A stretch of 64,000 nucleotides of DNA from Paenibacillaceae bacterium (lineage in GTDB: Bacteria > Bacillota > Bacilli > Paenibacillales > NBRC-103111): assembly GCA_029256185.1 (NCBI GenBank), contig JAQSYI010000057.1, positions 1 to 64,000 on the forward strand, written 5' to 3'. Position 1 is the first letter of the stretch, and every line of letters starts with the position of its first letter. The notes under the pieces were generated by a model. The model was not told where the DNA came from and made no database searches. It saw only the letters and a list, made by a program, of their open reading frames with translations. Both the position numbers and the translations under genes were made by a program. Of the stretch, positions 1 to 9,631 are shown in pieces.

Positions 1-539
1 GTGTTGTCTTGTCTCTTTCACCAGAGCACCTCTTTCTCGTTGTTGTTATTATCGATCTGTTCTTAGGAGGTGTCTACTTTTTATTCTAGCAGCATTTTGC
101 AAGCTGTTGGCGTCACTCATAGTTGATAGACAGTCTCCCCCTCTCGTTATCTCAGACACTGGTATGAAGCGCAACGGATTGCAGCGGAGTGGTGTAAAAC
201 TGCAAATATGCAGTTACTTAGGCTGATTCCCCTCACGTTGCACCGAAAACTGCAAAACTGCAGGCATTAAACGGACTTCATCATTATTTTTCCACTGCAA
301 GCGGCAAAAGCCTGCATATTTGCAGGCTTGAACGCCTTTTTCCGCCTTTTAGCCAAAAATGCCTGCACATTTACAGGCTTGAATACCTTTTTCCGCCTTT
401 AGCCAAAATGCCTGCATATTTGCATTCCTGCTTACTCAGTTGCCCCGCTTTGCTTTCCCGCTCCTCCTTCATGTCCTGAACATGGATTCATCCTCTTGCA
501 TTTCGGTTCCTTTCACTTCACCAACCGGCAGCCCCATCA
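1..539. other. Gene-free left edge with palindromic repeats
   Basis: I see no convincing gene here. The stretch holds several copies of a short palindrome built on CTGCAWATTTGCAG (about 203-214, 247-265, 310-330, 361-380 and 410-425) and is AT-rich near 60-110. A strong ribosome-binding-like string AGGAGGTG at about 66-73 is not followed by a start codon that opens a frame. A minus-strand gene beginning near position 20 and running off the window is possible but cannot be judged. Confidence 0.5.
310..430. repeat. Tandem ~50-bp palindrome-containing repeat (2.4 copies)
   Basis: Unit 1 (310-360) and unit 2 (361-409) are near-identical, each beginning GCCTGCAYATTTRCAGGC and continuing with TTGAAYRCCTTTTTCCGCC and AGCCAAAA. 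A third unit is cut after about 20 bases. The leading palindrome can form a hairpin. Further diverged cores lie upstream at about 203 and 250. It looks like a small dispersed non-coding repeat; its function is unknown. Confidence 0.75.
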
Positions 540-1487
540 CTATTTCCGCCCTGAAGCCACTAGGCTATATAAGCCCAGACCGCAAACGGACGGCTCTGAA
601 TCGAATCGGTAGCAGCGTTCAAGAAACGGAGTCCGGTATTCCTCCGTATAAAGCAGCCTGCGGAGAATTTCACCGGGCAATGTCCGCGCCAGCGCTCCCG
701 GCCCCCCAAGCCGGATGCTGCCCAGTCCGGCCGCAGCCAATGCCTCAGCCAGCTCCTCCGGCCGGAACAAATAAGTGACAGGCCAAGGCGTACCGCCGCT
801 CATCATCTGCTGCAGCACCTCATCAGGCTCAGCCATCAGTCCTCTCTCCCACAGCATATCCGCCCGCTTAAACTCCGGCTGCCATTCCTCACGCTTCTCC
901 CACTCCCGGACATACCAACGCATCGCAGTATCGGGATCACTCTCGTCCACCAGAAAAGGCTTCTTGGTTGCCGGATTGAACCGGCCCGGATACGCGCCCA
1001 GACGGCTGGAGACGCATAGTACAATCCCCTTGGCGGCTATACGGACCAACTCCCCGATCACTTCATAATGCCTGGGATACGTGTACGAAACAGGCGCATC
1101 CAGGGAGATCACCAGATCGAATTGACCTTCCCCATATCCCGACAGGTCCGTCAGCTTCCCGTGCACAAATTCAATCCGGTCGGCTACCCCCTTCTTTTGC
1201 GCCTGCTCCTTGGCCTTGTCGAGCATAGGTACAGAGATATCCAGGTGGGTCACGTGAAACCCTTGCTCCGCCAGCCAGATGGAAAATCGCCCTGTACCTC
1301 CCCCCGCATCAAGAATGGTCTTGGCACCGGCCATCTGCGCCGTGATCTCGCGCTCAAAGTGGGCGTGGAGAATTTGGTCATCCATAAACAAGTGGTCCCG
1401 GTTCACCTCCTCCCCCGGCTTTTGCGGCAGGCTCCAGAATTTCGCCGAGATGCATTCGCATTCATAGTTTTTCTCCACATCGATCAT
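540..1487 (-). CDS. Class I SAM-dependent methyltransferase
   Basis: About 315 residues. Methyl transfer from S-adenosylmethionine is inferred from a clear Rossmann motif I (ILDAGGGTGRFSIWLAE), an acidic residue after strand 2 (VTHLDIS), and motif IV around QFDLVISLDAPVSYTY. The C-terminal half is variable, so the substrate (small molecule, lipid or quinone) cannot be told. The track ORF opens with a TTG codon, but an ATG seven codons in (MIDVEKNY) is preceded by GTGAGAGG at good spacing, so I start at 1487. The gene stands alone: a strong hairpin terminator for the same strand lies about 125 bp upstream, leaving a GC-rich leader that may fold. Confidence 0.85.
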   Translation of the reverse strand: MIDVEKNYECECISAKFWSLPQKPGEEVNRDHLFMDDQILHAHFEREITAQMAGAKTILDAGGGTGRFSIWLAEQGFHVTHLDISVPMLDKAKEQAQKKGVADRIEFVHGKLTDLSGYGEGQFDLVISLDAPVSYTYPRHYEVIGELVRIAAKGIVLCVSSRLGAYPGRFNPATKKPFLVDESDPDTAMRWYVREWEKREEWQPEFKRADMLWERGLMAEPDEVLQQMMSGGTPWPVTYLFRPEELAEALAAAGLGSIRLGGPGALARTLPGEILRRLLYTEEYRTPFLERCYRFDSEPSVCGLGLYSLVASGRK

Positions 1488-1611
1488 CCTCTCACATGAC
1501 TTCAGCAACTACCCGCCGATCCCCCGGGATAAAAGCCTGACGGTGTCCCTTGGCCACCTGCGTCTACCCGGTAATGGAACAATCATCCACGGATAAACTT
1601 TCCGGCGATTT

Positions 1612-1676
1612 CCCAAAAAAAGCCGCAGCACACCAGGGACTTGATCTTGCACAAGTCGCCTGGCGCCTGCGGCCCA
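1612..1676 (-). terminator. Long-stem intrinsic terminator, minus strand
   Basis: Read on the minus strand, GCCGCAGgcgCCAGG.GACTTG pairs with CAAGTC.CTGG..CTGCGGC, followed directly by TTTTTT. It can end the activase/CmpB transcript. It also lies 5' of the methyltransferase with about 120 nt of GC-rich sequence after it, so an attenuator role is not excluded. No known riboswitch consensus was recognised. Confidence 0.8.
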
Positions 1677-1794
1677 AACGGTAGGCATCCGATCCGGATG
1701 CATCCGGCTATTACCGGACTTACTGCCCTTATTGTACTTTCGTTGAATCCGCCCATCAAGAGAAACAACCGTTATTAACCATTCTTGCCGAACC

Positions 1795-1854
1795 GTGTCC
1801 GCCGGCAGCTAATCGTGTCCACCAGCAGCTAACCCTGTCCGTCAGCAGCTGTTA
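1795..1854. repeat. Three tandem 20-bp repeats
   Basis: GTGTCCGCCGGCAGCTAATC, GTGTCCACCAGCAGCTAACC and CTGTCCGTCAGCAGCTGTTA follow each other without gaps. The last copy runs into the stop codon of the CmpB-like gene on the minus strand. No function is evident. Confidence 0.7.
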
Positions 1855-2427
1855 CTCCGCCGCCGCGGGCACTTGCCGCTTCATATACTTGAAGCACGTG
1901 GCCAACAAATCCAGCAGCAGTCCTGCCGCAGCCGCTTCCCAACACCAGGCCCACAGCGGGCCTGCCAGCGCGTACAAGAACTCAAACAGAGGCTGCAGCA
2001 CATAGACCACAATGAAGCTTAAGGCCGCCCAGTATAAGGAGAACCTCAGGCAGATATGCCCTCCCAACTGGAAGCGCTGTTCCGAATAATCCCACCACTG
2101 CTTGCGGCAAAAATGCTTCAGCAGAAGCCCGCTGGTGAATTCCACCAGAGTGGGAACCAGCGTAATCAAAGCCGCCAGCCACCACCAGGGAGTCCCTGGT
2201 CCGGCAGAAGCAAGTATAAGAACAGGAGCGATTCCATACATGGGCTTGTAAGGACCATGCAGGAACCCCTCCTGGGCGAAGCTTCCCGTCGTCAGCTTAT
2301 GATAACCATGCTCCAGAATCCATCCGGCGCAGGAGTACAGCAGGAAATAAAACAATACCGCTTTAACATCCCACAACTGGATATACGCATCCTCCGGAAA
2401 CCACAGCCGTTGTGCTACAAATGTCAT
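1852..2427 (-). CDS. CmpB-like (PF06541) integral membrane protein
   Basis: About 191 residues with four or five hydrophobic segments. The family signature is visible as GWILEHGYHKLTTG, then FLHGPYKPMYGIAP, then VEFTSGLLLKHFCRKQWWDYS and FQLGGHICLRFSLYWA. These match the putative ABC-transporter type IV (CmpB) family, whose role is not established. The ATG at 2427 follows GGGGGAT at a normal distance, which is better than the upstream TTG in the track. It lies 30-40 bp downstream of the activase-like gene on the same strand, so the two are probably co-transcribed. Confidence 0.8.
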   Translation of the reverse strand: MTFVAQRLWFPEDAYIQLWDVKAVLFYFLLYSCAGWILEHGYHKLTTGSFAQEGFLHGPYKPMYGIAPVLILASAGPGTPWWWLAALITLVPTLVEFTSGLLLKHFCRKQWWDYSEQRFQLGGHICLRFSLYWAALSFIVVYVLQPLFEFLYALAGPLWAWCWEAAAAGLLLDLLATCFKYMKRQVPAAAE

Positions 2428-2466
2428 TTTCACCAATCCCCCGTTCCATAGAATGCCGACTACGGA

Positions 2467-5400
2467 TTAGGGTGCTCTCAGACAAGATAAATATTCATTA
2501 TTTTCCAGCGTTTCGGAAAGCTCCGGCACAAGCTCCTCTTCCATCCTGCTTCCCTTGAGAGCGCCGGCAATCATCAGCTTCAGGCGGTTAACCTGGTTTA
2601 CCTCCGCTGCACCGGGATCATAATCAATGGCGGCCAGATTGGCCTGCGGATATTGTTCTTTCAGCTTCTTGAACATGCCCCGGCCGGTGATATGATTGGG
2701 CAGACAGGCGAAGGGCTGGAGGCAGGCAATATTGCTCACTCCGTCGTCCAACAGCTCTATCATCTCGGCAGTCAACAACCAGCCCTCACCGCATTGATTG
2801 CCCAGAGAAACCAGTCCGCTCACCTTCTCCGTCAGTTCCATGATCGTATGCGGGGGACTGAAGCGCTCACTTGCCGCCAGCGCTTCACGCATTTCCTTGC
2901 GGTACCCCTCCAGAATCCGGGCCACTGCATTATACACCAGCTTGGCGCCCGCTCCCCTGTTCATATAACGGTAGTAAAAGTCCGAATCATATGTGCAATA
3001 TAAGAAAAAGTCCAGAAGGTCAGGCACAACAGCCTCCATCCCTTCACTCTCCAGAAAATCCACTATCCCGTTGTTGGCTCCCGGATGAAACTTGATCAGA
3101 ATTTCTCCCACAACGCCCACTCTCGGCTTGCGCTCCCCGCGGATCTCCAACTTGTCGAACTGCCGGACGATGTGGCGCATATTGGACTTGAATAGTCCGA
3201 ATTTGCCGCTTGCGACGGATTCCTTGCACTTCTCCATCCACTCGCGGAACAGGCCGGTGGCCGAGCCGGGAACCGCCTCATAAGGGCGGGTCCGGTACAG
3301 CACCCGCATCAGCAGATCCCCGTAAGCGAAGGCCATAATGGCCTTGTTCAGCAGTCCCGGGGTCAGCCTGAAGCCCGGAGTGGGCTTCTCACCGGAGAAA
3401 CCCAGCGGAATAACGGGGATATGACCATAGCCTGCATCTGCCAGCGCCTTGCGGAGGAACCCGATATAATTGGTGGCTCTGCAGCCTCCCCCGGTCTGGG
3501 TGATCATAACCGCTGTCTTATTCAGGTCGTATTCTCCAGACTGCAAGGCGGACAGCAGCTGGCCGATCACCAGAATGGACGGGAAGCAGGCATCGTTGTT
3601 CACCAGCCTTAATCCCGTATCCACCACTTGCTTATCCGTATGGGGCAGCACCACCATATGGTAGCCGGATGCCCGGAAGGCCACCTCCAGCATTTCGAAG
3701 TGAATGGGCGCCATCTGAGGTACAATAATGGTGTGGGTTTGGCTCATCCCTTCCGCAAACACCGCCCGCCCGCTTGGCTTGGCACCGGCAGGTACAGCGG
3801 TCCGCTTCTCCTTGCGCTCCTCTACAGCCGCCAGCATGGAGCGGATGCGGATGCGTACCGCCCCCAGATTGCCGCCCTCGTCAATCTTGAGCAGCGTATA
3901 CATCCGCCCGGAACGCTCAAGAATCTCCTTGACCTGATCCCCTGTAATGGCATCAATGCCGCAGCCGAAGGAATTCAGCTGAACCAACTCCAAGAGCGGC
4001 TCCTGCGCTACCAGACTGGCCGAAGCATAAAGCCGGGAATGGTACATCCATTGATCCACAAAAGTAAGAGGGCGCTCCACATGGCCCAGATGCGCCACCG
4101 AATCCTCCGTCAGCACTGCAAGCCCCATTCCTGCAATCAGATCAGGAATGCCGTGATGAATTTCCGGGTCCAGATGATACGGCCGCCCCGCCAGCACGAT
4201 GCCCGGCCGCCCCGTCTGCCGGAGCATGTGCAGGGTCTCCTCTCCCTTACTGCGGATATCCTGCTGCGCCCGCTCCTCCTCTTGCCTGGCCCAAGCGACT
4301 GCCTGGGCCACCTCCTGCCTCGTCACCCCGTACTCCTGCAGTTCTTCGTACAGCCGCCTGGCAAGCCGCTTGGTATCATCGAAAGGCAGGTAAGGATACA
4401 GAAAGGGAATGGACTTCTCCTTCAGCACATCCTGATTGGCATGAATCACTTCGGGATAGGAAGCCACTACGGGACAATTATAGTGGTTATTGGCGGAAGC
4501 ATGCTCATTGCGTTCGTACGGCAGGCAGGGATAGAAGATAAACCGCACATCCCGCTTGGCCAGACTGGCGATATGGCCGTGAGTCAGTTTAGCCGGATAA
4601 CAAGCCGTATCCGAAGGCACCGATTCCAGACCTTGCTCGAACAGCTTGCGTGTGGACTTGGGAGACAGCTCCACCCTGAATTTAAGAGCGGTAAAGAAGG
4701 TGAACCAGAAGGGATAATTCTCGTATACGTTCAGCACCCGGGGGATACCGACCTTGCCCCGGACAGCTTCCTCTTCCGACAGAGGGGTATATCCGAACAG
4801 ACGCTTCAGCTTATAGTCGAACAGATTGGGGGTCTCCACCTCCGGCTTCTCCCGGCCAGCTCCGCGTTCGCAGCGGTTGCCGGTCACATGCCTCCTGCCG
4901 TCCCCGAAGCTGTTGACTGTCATCAGGCATTGATTGCCGCACAGCCGGCAGCGCTCCATCTTGGACTCGAAGGCCAGAGCAGCCAAACTCTGCTTGCCGA
5001 GCAGCATGCTGCGTTCCTGGTGCGATCCCCGTTCCCGGGCGATAAGAGCAGCGCCGAAAGCCCCCATTATTCCCGCTATTTCCGGCCGGACCACCTCACG
5101 TCCTGTTACCAGCTCGAAGGCCCGCAACACCGCATTATTGCGGAAGGTTCCCCCCTGCACCACAATCCGCTTGCCCAATTCCTCCGGGTTCCGTACCTTG
5201 ATGACCTTGTATAACGCATTATTAATGACGGAGTAAGAGAGTCCGGCAGAGATGTCACCCACCGTGGCCCCTTCCTTCTGGGCCTGCTTGACCTTGGAAT
5301 TCATGAATACCGTGCATCTGGAGCCCAGATCGAGAGGCTCCTTGGCCAGCAGCGCCGCTTCGGCGAAGGCTTCCACATTCATCTGCAGCGACTCTGCGAA

Positions 5401-6762
5401 GGTCTCCAGAAACGAGCCGCAGCCCGAGGAGCAAGCTTCATTCAGCATGATGCTGTCGATAGCGCCATCCCGGATGCGCAGGCACTTCATATCCTGCCCG
5501 CCGATGTCAATGATCAGATCCACGTCCGGCAAGAAGTACCGGGCGGCCTTGTAATGGGCCACCGTCTCAATTTCGCCCCAGTCGGCGCACAACGCCGCCT
5601 GAATCAAGCCTTCCCCGTATCCTGTAACAACCGAACCGGCAACAACGGCGGAAGCGGGCAGTTCATCATACATGTCCTGAAGAATAGCCACTGTGGATTG
5701 CAGCGGTTTGCCTCCGTTGCGGAGATAGCGGGAAAACAGCAGATTGCCCTCCTCATCAATCAGCGCCGCCTTCGTTGTAGTCGAACCGGCGTCAATCCCG
5801 AGAAAGCATCTGCCGGAGAAGGACTTCAGCTCCTTATGTCCGATCCTGCGGTTATGCCGGGATAGAAAAGCATCCAGCTCTTCCTGGGAACCGAACAGTG
5901 GTCCAAGCCGACCGCTTTTCTCCCCTTTGCTCTCGAACATTCTGGGAAGCAGAGCCGCCAGCGCCTTCACCGTAATAGCCGGCTCCTGCCAGGCAGCCAA
6001 GGCTGCTCCCATAGCCACATACAGCTGGGAATGCTCCGGCATCATCACCTGATGGGGCTTAAGGTCCAAGGTTTGGATGAATCTGCTGCGTAGCTCGGAC
6101 AGGTAAAAGAGCGGTCCGCCCAGGAAAGCCACATTCCCCGTGATTTTCCTGCCTGCAGCCAAACCCCCGATCGTCTGATTGACCACCGCCTGGAATACGG
6201 ATGCCGCAATATCCTCCCGGGAAGCTCCTTCATTCAGCAGAGGCTGGATATCCGTCTTGGCGAATACACCGCACCGGGAGGCAATGGGATAGATCGTCTG
6301 GTGAAGCTTCGCCAGCTCGTTCAGACCTGCCGCATCGGTCTGCAGCAGCGCCGCCATCTGGTCAATGAAGGCTCCGGTCCCCCCGGCGCAGGAACCATTC
6401 ATCCGTTGGTCAATCCCGCCCCGGAAGAAGGTGATTTTGGCATCCTCCCCGCCCAGTTCCACTGCCACATCCGTTGCAGGGATGAATTGTTCCACTGCTT
6501 CCGTACCTGCTACCACCTCTTGAATAAAAGGAAGCCCCAGCCATTCCGAAACGGCAATTCCCCCTGAACCGGTTACCATAACGGATACGCTTGCGCCGCT
6601 GAAGCGGACACAGGCATCTTTTAGCAGGCGGAACACAGTGGTTCTTATATCCGAATAGTGCCGTTCATATCTGTCATAGATCAGCTGGTATCGTTCACTC
6701 AGGATAACAAGCTTCACTGTTGTAGACCCGATATCGAGTCCCATGGTTAACCGGTCCCTCAT
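2467..6762 (-). CDS. Double-domain 2-hydroxyacyl-CoA dehydratase activase-like protein
   Basis: 1431 residues. Two BcrAD/BadF/HgdC-type ATPase domains are fused in tandem: residues about 5-260 ([35 protein letters not shown]) and about 320-580 ([41 protein letters not shown]). Each carries the Cys of the SCAGGTG/CSSGCGS loop and the Cys of the C-x-VF motif, which in HgdC-type activases hold a bridging [4Fe-4S] cluster. A DUF2229-type region (about 640-890, CRLCGNQC) and an HgdB-like C-terminus follow. Known activases use ATP to inject an electron into a dehydratase, but here no separate HgdA/B gene is adjacent and the substrate is unknown. Such long fusions occur in anaerobes and many Firmicutes. 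A TATAAT-like box lies about 60 bp upstream (6819-6824). Confidence 0.88.
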   Translation of the reverse strand: MRDRLTMGLDIGSTTVKLVILSERYQLIYDRYERHYSDIRTTVFRLLKDACVRFSGASVSVMVTGSGGIAVSEWLGLPFIQEVVAGTEAVEQFIPATDVAVELGGEDAKITFFRGGIDQRMNGSCAGGTGAFIDQMAALLQTDAAGLNELAKLHQTIYPIASRCGVFAKTDIQPLLNEGASREDIAASVFQAVVNQTIGGLAAGRKITGNVAFLGGPLFYLSELRSRFIQTLDLKPHQVMMPEHSQLYVAMGAALAAWQEPAITVKALAALLPRMFESKGEKSGRLGPLFGSQEELDAFLSRHNRRIGHKELKSFSGRCFLGIDAGSTTTKAALIDEEGNLLFSRYLRNGGKPLQSTVAILQDMYDELPASAVVAGSVVTGYGEGLIQAALCADWGEIETVAHYKAARYFLPDVDLIIDIGGQDMKCLRIRDGAIDSIMLNEACSSGCGSFLETFAESLQMNVEAFAEAALLAKEPLDLGSRCTVFMNSKVKQAQKEGATVGDISAGLSYSVINNALYKVIKVRNPEELGKRIVVQGGTFRNNAVLRAFELVTGREVVRPEIAGIMGAFGAALIARERGSHQERSMLLGKQSLAALAFESKMERCRLCGNQCLMTVNSFGDGRRHVTGNRCERGAGREKPEVETPNLFDYKLKRLFGYTPLSEEEAVRGKVGIPRVLNVYENYPFWFTFFTALKFRVELSPKSTRKLFEQGLESVPSDTACYPAKLTHGHIASLAKRDVRFIFYPCLPYERNEHASANNHYNCPVVASYPEVIHANQDVLKEKSIPFLYPYLPFDDTKRLARRLYEELQEYGVTRQEVAQAVAWARQEEERAQQDIRSKGEETLHMLRQTGRPGIVLAGRPYHLDPEIHHGIPDLIAGMGLAVLTEDSVAHLGHVERPLTFVDQWMYHSRLYASASLVAQEPLLELVQLNSFGCGIDAITGDQVKEILERSGRMYTLLKIDEGGNLGAVRIRIRSMLAAVEERKEKRTAVPAGAKPSGRAVFAEGMSQTHTIIVPQMAPIHFEMLEVAFRASGYHMVVLPHTDKQVVDTGLRLVNNDACFPSILVIGQLLSALQSGEYDLNKTAVMITQTGGGCRATNYIGFLRKALADAGYGHIPVIPLGFSGEKPTPGFRLTPGLLNKAIMAFAYGDLLMRVLYRTRPYEAVPGSATGLFREWMEKCKESVASGKFGLFKSNMRHIVRQFDKLEIRGERKPRVGVVGEILIKFHPGANNGIVDFLESEGMEAVVPDLLDFFLYCTYDSDFYYRYMNRGAGAKLVYNAVARILEGYRKEMREALAASERFSPPHTIMELTEKVSGLVSLGNQCGEGWLLTAEMIELLDDGVSNIACLQPFACLPNHITGRGMFKKLKEQYPQANLAAIDYDPGAAEVNQVNRLKLMIAGALKGSRMEEELVPELSETLENNEYLSCLRAP

Positions 6763-6950
6763 GCTTTTGTCACACTCTTCCTCTCATGCAATATGCGCAG
6801 GCTACATTCCATCCTATTATTATAATCCGAGCTTGGGCAACAAGTAAGTCACAGTTCGCATATTTCGTGAAAAAACTTTGTACGGGAGCTAAATTTCATG
6901 TAAACCAGCCAAAAACTTACTATAGCTGTCCCATCATCCTGCTTTTCAGC

Positions 6951-6998
6951 AAAAAGAGGCTTCCTTACAGGTGTGCTGCCGCCTGCCGGGAAGACCTC
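6951..6998 (-). terminator. Intrinsic terminator of the LysM/GH18 gene
   Basis: On the minus strand, GAGGtcTTCC pairs with GGAAgCCTC across a long loop and is followed by TTTTT. It sits 12 bp after the stop codon of the spore hydrolase gene. Confidence 0.6.
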
Positions 6999-7009
6999 CT
7001 TTGATCGGT

Positions 7010-8296
7010 CTATTTTTTGACCACAATAAAGTTCTCTTCGATCAGAAGCCAGTTCTGCGGGAACGGCAGGCCCAGCTTCCAGTAGCTGATCCCCCGGAGA
7101 CCCAGTTCCTTCAGCAGATTGAACTTGGCCTGGATGGAGCGGGCATCCTCGAACCATACCGTATGGGCCTTGCCTTCGGAATCCGTATAATTGAAATGGG
7201 GGGCCTGAGCCTGATAATCATACGAGATGGCCACGTTGGCCTCCCGGGCCAGCGCAATCGCCGCCTGGGGACTGACCGCCTTGGCATACGGTCCTCCTGG
7301 GACGAATGGCAGCGTCCAGTCGTAGCCGTACAGATTTTGGCCCATCATGATCTTATTGGCGGGTATTTCCGAGATGGCGTACTGAAGCACCTGACGGACC
7401 GGTCCAATCGGGGAGACCGGCTGGGGAGGTCCGCCGCTGTAGCCCCATTCGTAGGTCATGATCACCACAAAGTCCACGATACGGCCATGTGCCGCGTAAT
7501 CATGAGCCTCGTACCAGCGTCCTTGCTGGCCGGCGCTTGTTTTGGGAGCAAGGGCCGTGGAAATCAGGTACCCTTGGGCATGGATCCGGGCCGCGGCTTT
7601 TTCCAGAAAGGCGTTATAAGCCTCCTTGTCCTCGGGCCGCAGGAACTCCATATCGAAGTGGATATCCCGGAAACCCAGCCGTGCCGCATCAGCCAAAATA
7701 TTATCAAGCAGCCTGTTCTGAATATCCGGGTCGTTCAATACAATCCGTCCCAGTTCATCGCTGAACTGGTCATTCTCCAGATTAGTGACCACCATCATCA
7801 ATGTCACATCGGCAGATTGGGCCACTGCGGGCAATTCGCCCAGCGGAGGCGCCAGCAGGGTGCCGTCACGCTGAATGCGGAAGCTGAACGGGGCCAAGTA
7901 CGTCAGATTGGGGGCAGCCTCCCTGGAAGCCTCTGTCAGTGCTCTGCTTACCGACCCGCCGCGGGGCTCCACGTAAGCATTAATCTCTGCTTTGCGCTTG
8001 GGGCGGGGCGGCACATACAATCTGGTGCCCACTTGCAGGACGCCGTTCACCGGAATCCGGTTCGCCTGAGCCAGTGTCCGGTAGTTCACGCCCAGACGGT
8101 TTCCAATCTTGTACAGGGTATCACCCGGGCTGACCCAATAATAAGAGCCTGTTATGGGAATCACCAGCGCTTGCCCCACCACAAGCCCGGCGGGATCAGG
8201 GATCCTGTTCGCGCTCACAATCGCATCCACCGTTGTTCCAAATGCCAGTGCAATGCCATAGAGCGATTGTCCTCTTTGCACAACGTGAATCTGCAC
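7010..8296 (-). CDS. LysM-GH18 spore cortex-lytic/germination hydrolase (SleL/YaaH type)
   Basis: 428 residues. Two LysM peptidoglycan-binding motifs form the N-terminus (HVVQRGQSLYGIALAFGTT..I and YWVSPGDTLYKIGNRLGVN), followed by a GH18 barrel from about residue 105. The acid region reads FRDIHFDMEFL, preserving the D-x-E pair of the GH18 DxxDxDxE motif with the glutamate as expected proton donor. The domain order and the absence of a signal peptide match SleL/YaaH, N-acetylglucosaminidases that trim cortex peptidoglycan during germination. It starts with GTG behind GGGAGGTGGAGCA. It is a single gene between two terminators, and expression in the mother cell is likely from family knowledge, although I found no convincing SigE/SigK box. 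Confidence 0.9.
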   Translation of the reverse strand: MQIHVVQRGQSLYGIALAFGTTVDAIVSANRIPDPAGLVVGQALVIPITGSYYWVSPGDTLYKIGNRLGVNYRTLAQANRIPVNGVLQVGTRLYVPPRPKRKAEINAYVEPRGGSVSRALTEASREAAPNLTYLAPFSFRIQRDGTLLAPPLGELPAVAQSADVTLMMVVTNLENDQFSDELGRIVLNDPDIQNRLLDNILADAARLGFRDIHFDMEFLRPEDKEAYNAFLEKAAARIHAQGYLISTALAPKTSAGQQGRWYEAHDYAAHGRIVDFVVIMTYEWGYSGGPPQPVSPIGPVRQVLQYAISEIPANKIMMGQNLYGYDWTLPFVPGGPYAKAVSPQAAIALAREANVAISYDYQAQAPHFNYTDSEGKAHTVWFEDARSIQAKFNLLKELGLRGISYWKLGLPFPQNWLLIEENFIVVKK

Positions 8297-8412
8297 TGCT
8301 CCACCTCCCGGTCATCCTCCTGCCTGCTGCGGGTTGCTCCGAACCCGTCACAGCACCACTACACCTTATGCCGAAAGTGGAAAAACATGCTAGTTTTATG
8401 GAATGTAACAAT

Positions 8413-8456
8413 AAAAAACGATGGTTGCAAGGAGTTTCTCTATCCTGCAAGCATCG
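8413..8456 (-). terminator. Intrinsic terminator overlapping the stop of the 83-aa gene
   Basis: Minus strand CGATGcTTGCAGGA pairs with TCCTTGCAAcCATCG, followed by TTTTTTATT. The TAG stop of the small upstream gene lies within the stem-loop. It probably ends the sigma/anti-sigma/small-gene operon. Confidence 0.85.
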
Positions 8457-8691
8457 TATTCTTTCGTATGTGAAGAGAGCAGACAGCAGCCGCATGTCTC
8501 ACCCGCTCCCGCTGAAGGGATTCGGGCAATGCCATGAAACCTTCTTCCCGGGCTATGGCAAGCAAGGCCAGCTTAGCCGCGGCGAGCGCCTCATCCTCTT
8601 TGCCAAGCAAATAATAGGCCGCCTGAAAACATAAGCATTCGTGCTGCCTCAACAACTGCTCCATCCCGGCAGCTTGCTGAATGGTTCCCAA
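8440..8691 (-). CDS. 83-aa protein resembling a degenerate sigma region 2
   Basis: It has a TTG start with a strong GGGGGAG seven bases upstream, and its stop lies inside an intrinsic terminator, so it is very likely a real gene. The sequence LLRQHECLCFQAAYYLLGKEDEALAAAKLALLAI follows the helical pattern of ECF sigma region 2 (plain pattern matching, no profile run), but lacks region 4, so it could not work as a sigma factor by itself. It lies 85 bp after the anti-sigma-like gene on the same strand, making it the likely third gene of that operon. Its function is unknown. Confidence 0.6.
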   Translation of the reverse strand: MGTIQQAAGMEQLLRQHECLCFQAAYYLLGKEDEALAAAKLALLAIAREEGFMALPESLQRERVRHAAAVCSLHIRKNTMLAG

Positions 8692-8776
8692 TGTTGATCT
8701 CCCCCAAATGGTCTCTCTCTAGCATGAACGTAAGGGAGCCGCTTTTTCTGACGCTTCAAAACCACTGTCATCCGGA

Positions 8777-9631
8777 TTAATTTATGGAGCGCGCCACCTT
8801 CATGGCCTCCTTCTCCGAAATCAACCCGCTAAGCACAAAGCTCATGGAAGAGGTCATCCACTGGAGGTGAACGAAGTTTCCGCCGCTTACCAGAATAACC
8901 CCCTTATGGCCGTTGATGCTTACTTCCTTAACCACAGCATCAGGATCGGATATGGTCATAGCAGATCCGTATTGCTCCGCAAGCAGCCTTTGTGTGAGCT
9001 GGAAGCTGTACCCGGCCGCTTTGTTATGATAGTTCAGGATAATCTCTCCGCTTTTCTCCTCCTTTTCCCCCAGGAATAAGAGTGCCGTTTGCAATACAGT
9101 TCCGTCAGGCAGGTGGGGAGGAACCATTACCGGAAAATCCACTAAGGGAGCCGCCTCTTCCACAGTGGCGAACTCCAGTCTGTCGGGCTGCCCGTAAGAA
9201 GCGGCCTCCTCGGCAGGAACAAAGCTGTGAGGCACAACCTCTTCCGGTCTGACCACCCGGCCATGCCGGTCCTCCTCCGGAGGCGGAGCCGTGAGCATGC
9301 CTTGGGGGTCCTTCATATCATAATTGCCAAACGATACACTGGTTGCCGAAGGACCGTAATAGACCTCCAAAAAATACTTGGAAATCGCCTGAACCGGATT
9401 CAGGGCGCCAAAGAACAGATGCAAAAAAATCATGATGCCGGCTGCAGTCGCAGCCAGCTTAAGCCGCTGCCTCCAGGGACGGAATACCCGCTTTCTGTCA
9501 TCGAGCCGCTGCTTCATCAGCTCCCAGGCCGCTTGCCCGTCCGGGATATCCAACTGCGAATGATATTGGCGCATGGCTTCTTGCAGGCGGGGTTCAGACT
9601 CGTGAAAGGCAGCACCGTGTTTCTCACGCAT
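8777..9631 (-). CDS. Anti-sigma-like single-pass membrane protein (DUF4367-like C-terminus)
   Basis: About 284 residues. A short cytoplasmic N-terminus (to about residue 60) precedes one membrane segment (LKLAATAAGIMIFLHLFFGAL), and the rest is predicted extracytoplasmic. The C-terminal part (ILNYHNKAAGYSFQLTQ, VSINGHKGVILVSGG, LQWMTSSMSFVLSG) resembles the DUF4367 domain found on anti-sigma proteins of spore formers. Its ATG overlaps the last codons and stop of the sigma gene by eight bases (ATGCGTGA), a hallmark of translational coupling, so I choose 9631 over the longer track start. It probably sequesters the sigma factor encoded upstream. No zinc-binding HxxxCxxC motif is visible, so it is not a ZAS-type anti-sigma. 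Confidence 0.8.
   Translation of the reverse strand: MREKHGAAFHESEPRLQEAMRQYHSQLDIPDGQAAWELMKQRLDDRKRVFRPWRQRLKLAATAAGIMIFLHLFFGALNPVQAISKYFLEVYYGPSATSVSFGNYDMKDPQGMLTAPPPEEDRHGRVVRPEEVVPHSFVPAEEAASYGQPDRLEFATVEEAAPLVDFPVMVPPHLPDGTVLQTALLFLGEKEEKSGEIILNYHNKAAGYSFQLTQRLLAEQYGSAMTISDPDAVVKEVSINGHKGVILVSGGNFVHLQWMTSSMSFVLSGLISEKEAMKVARSIN

Noticed and set aside
1509-1768. Two short minus-strand ORFs (64 and 61 aa)
   Set aside because: They overlap a terminator hairpin and each other and have no ribosome-binding site or recognisable content.
3628-5214. 528-aa plus-strand ORF
   Set aside because: It lies antisense within the activase-like gene, lacks recognisable motifs, and has a His/Gln/Pro/Arg-rich composition typical of shadow frames in GC-rich DNA.
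6971-8473. 500-aa plus-strand ORF
   Set aside because: It is antisense to the LysM/GH18 gene, which has clear domains and a good start; the plus frame has none.
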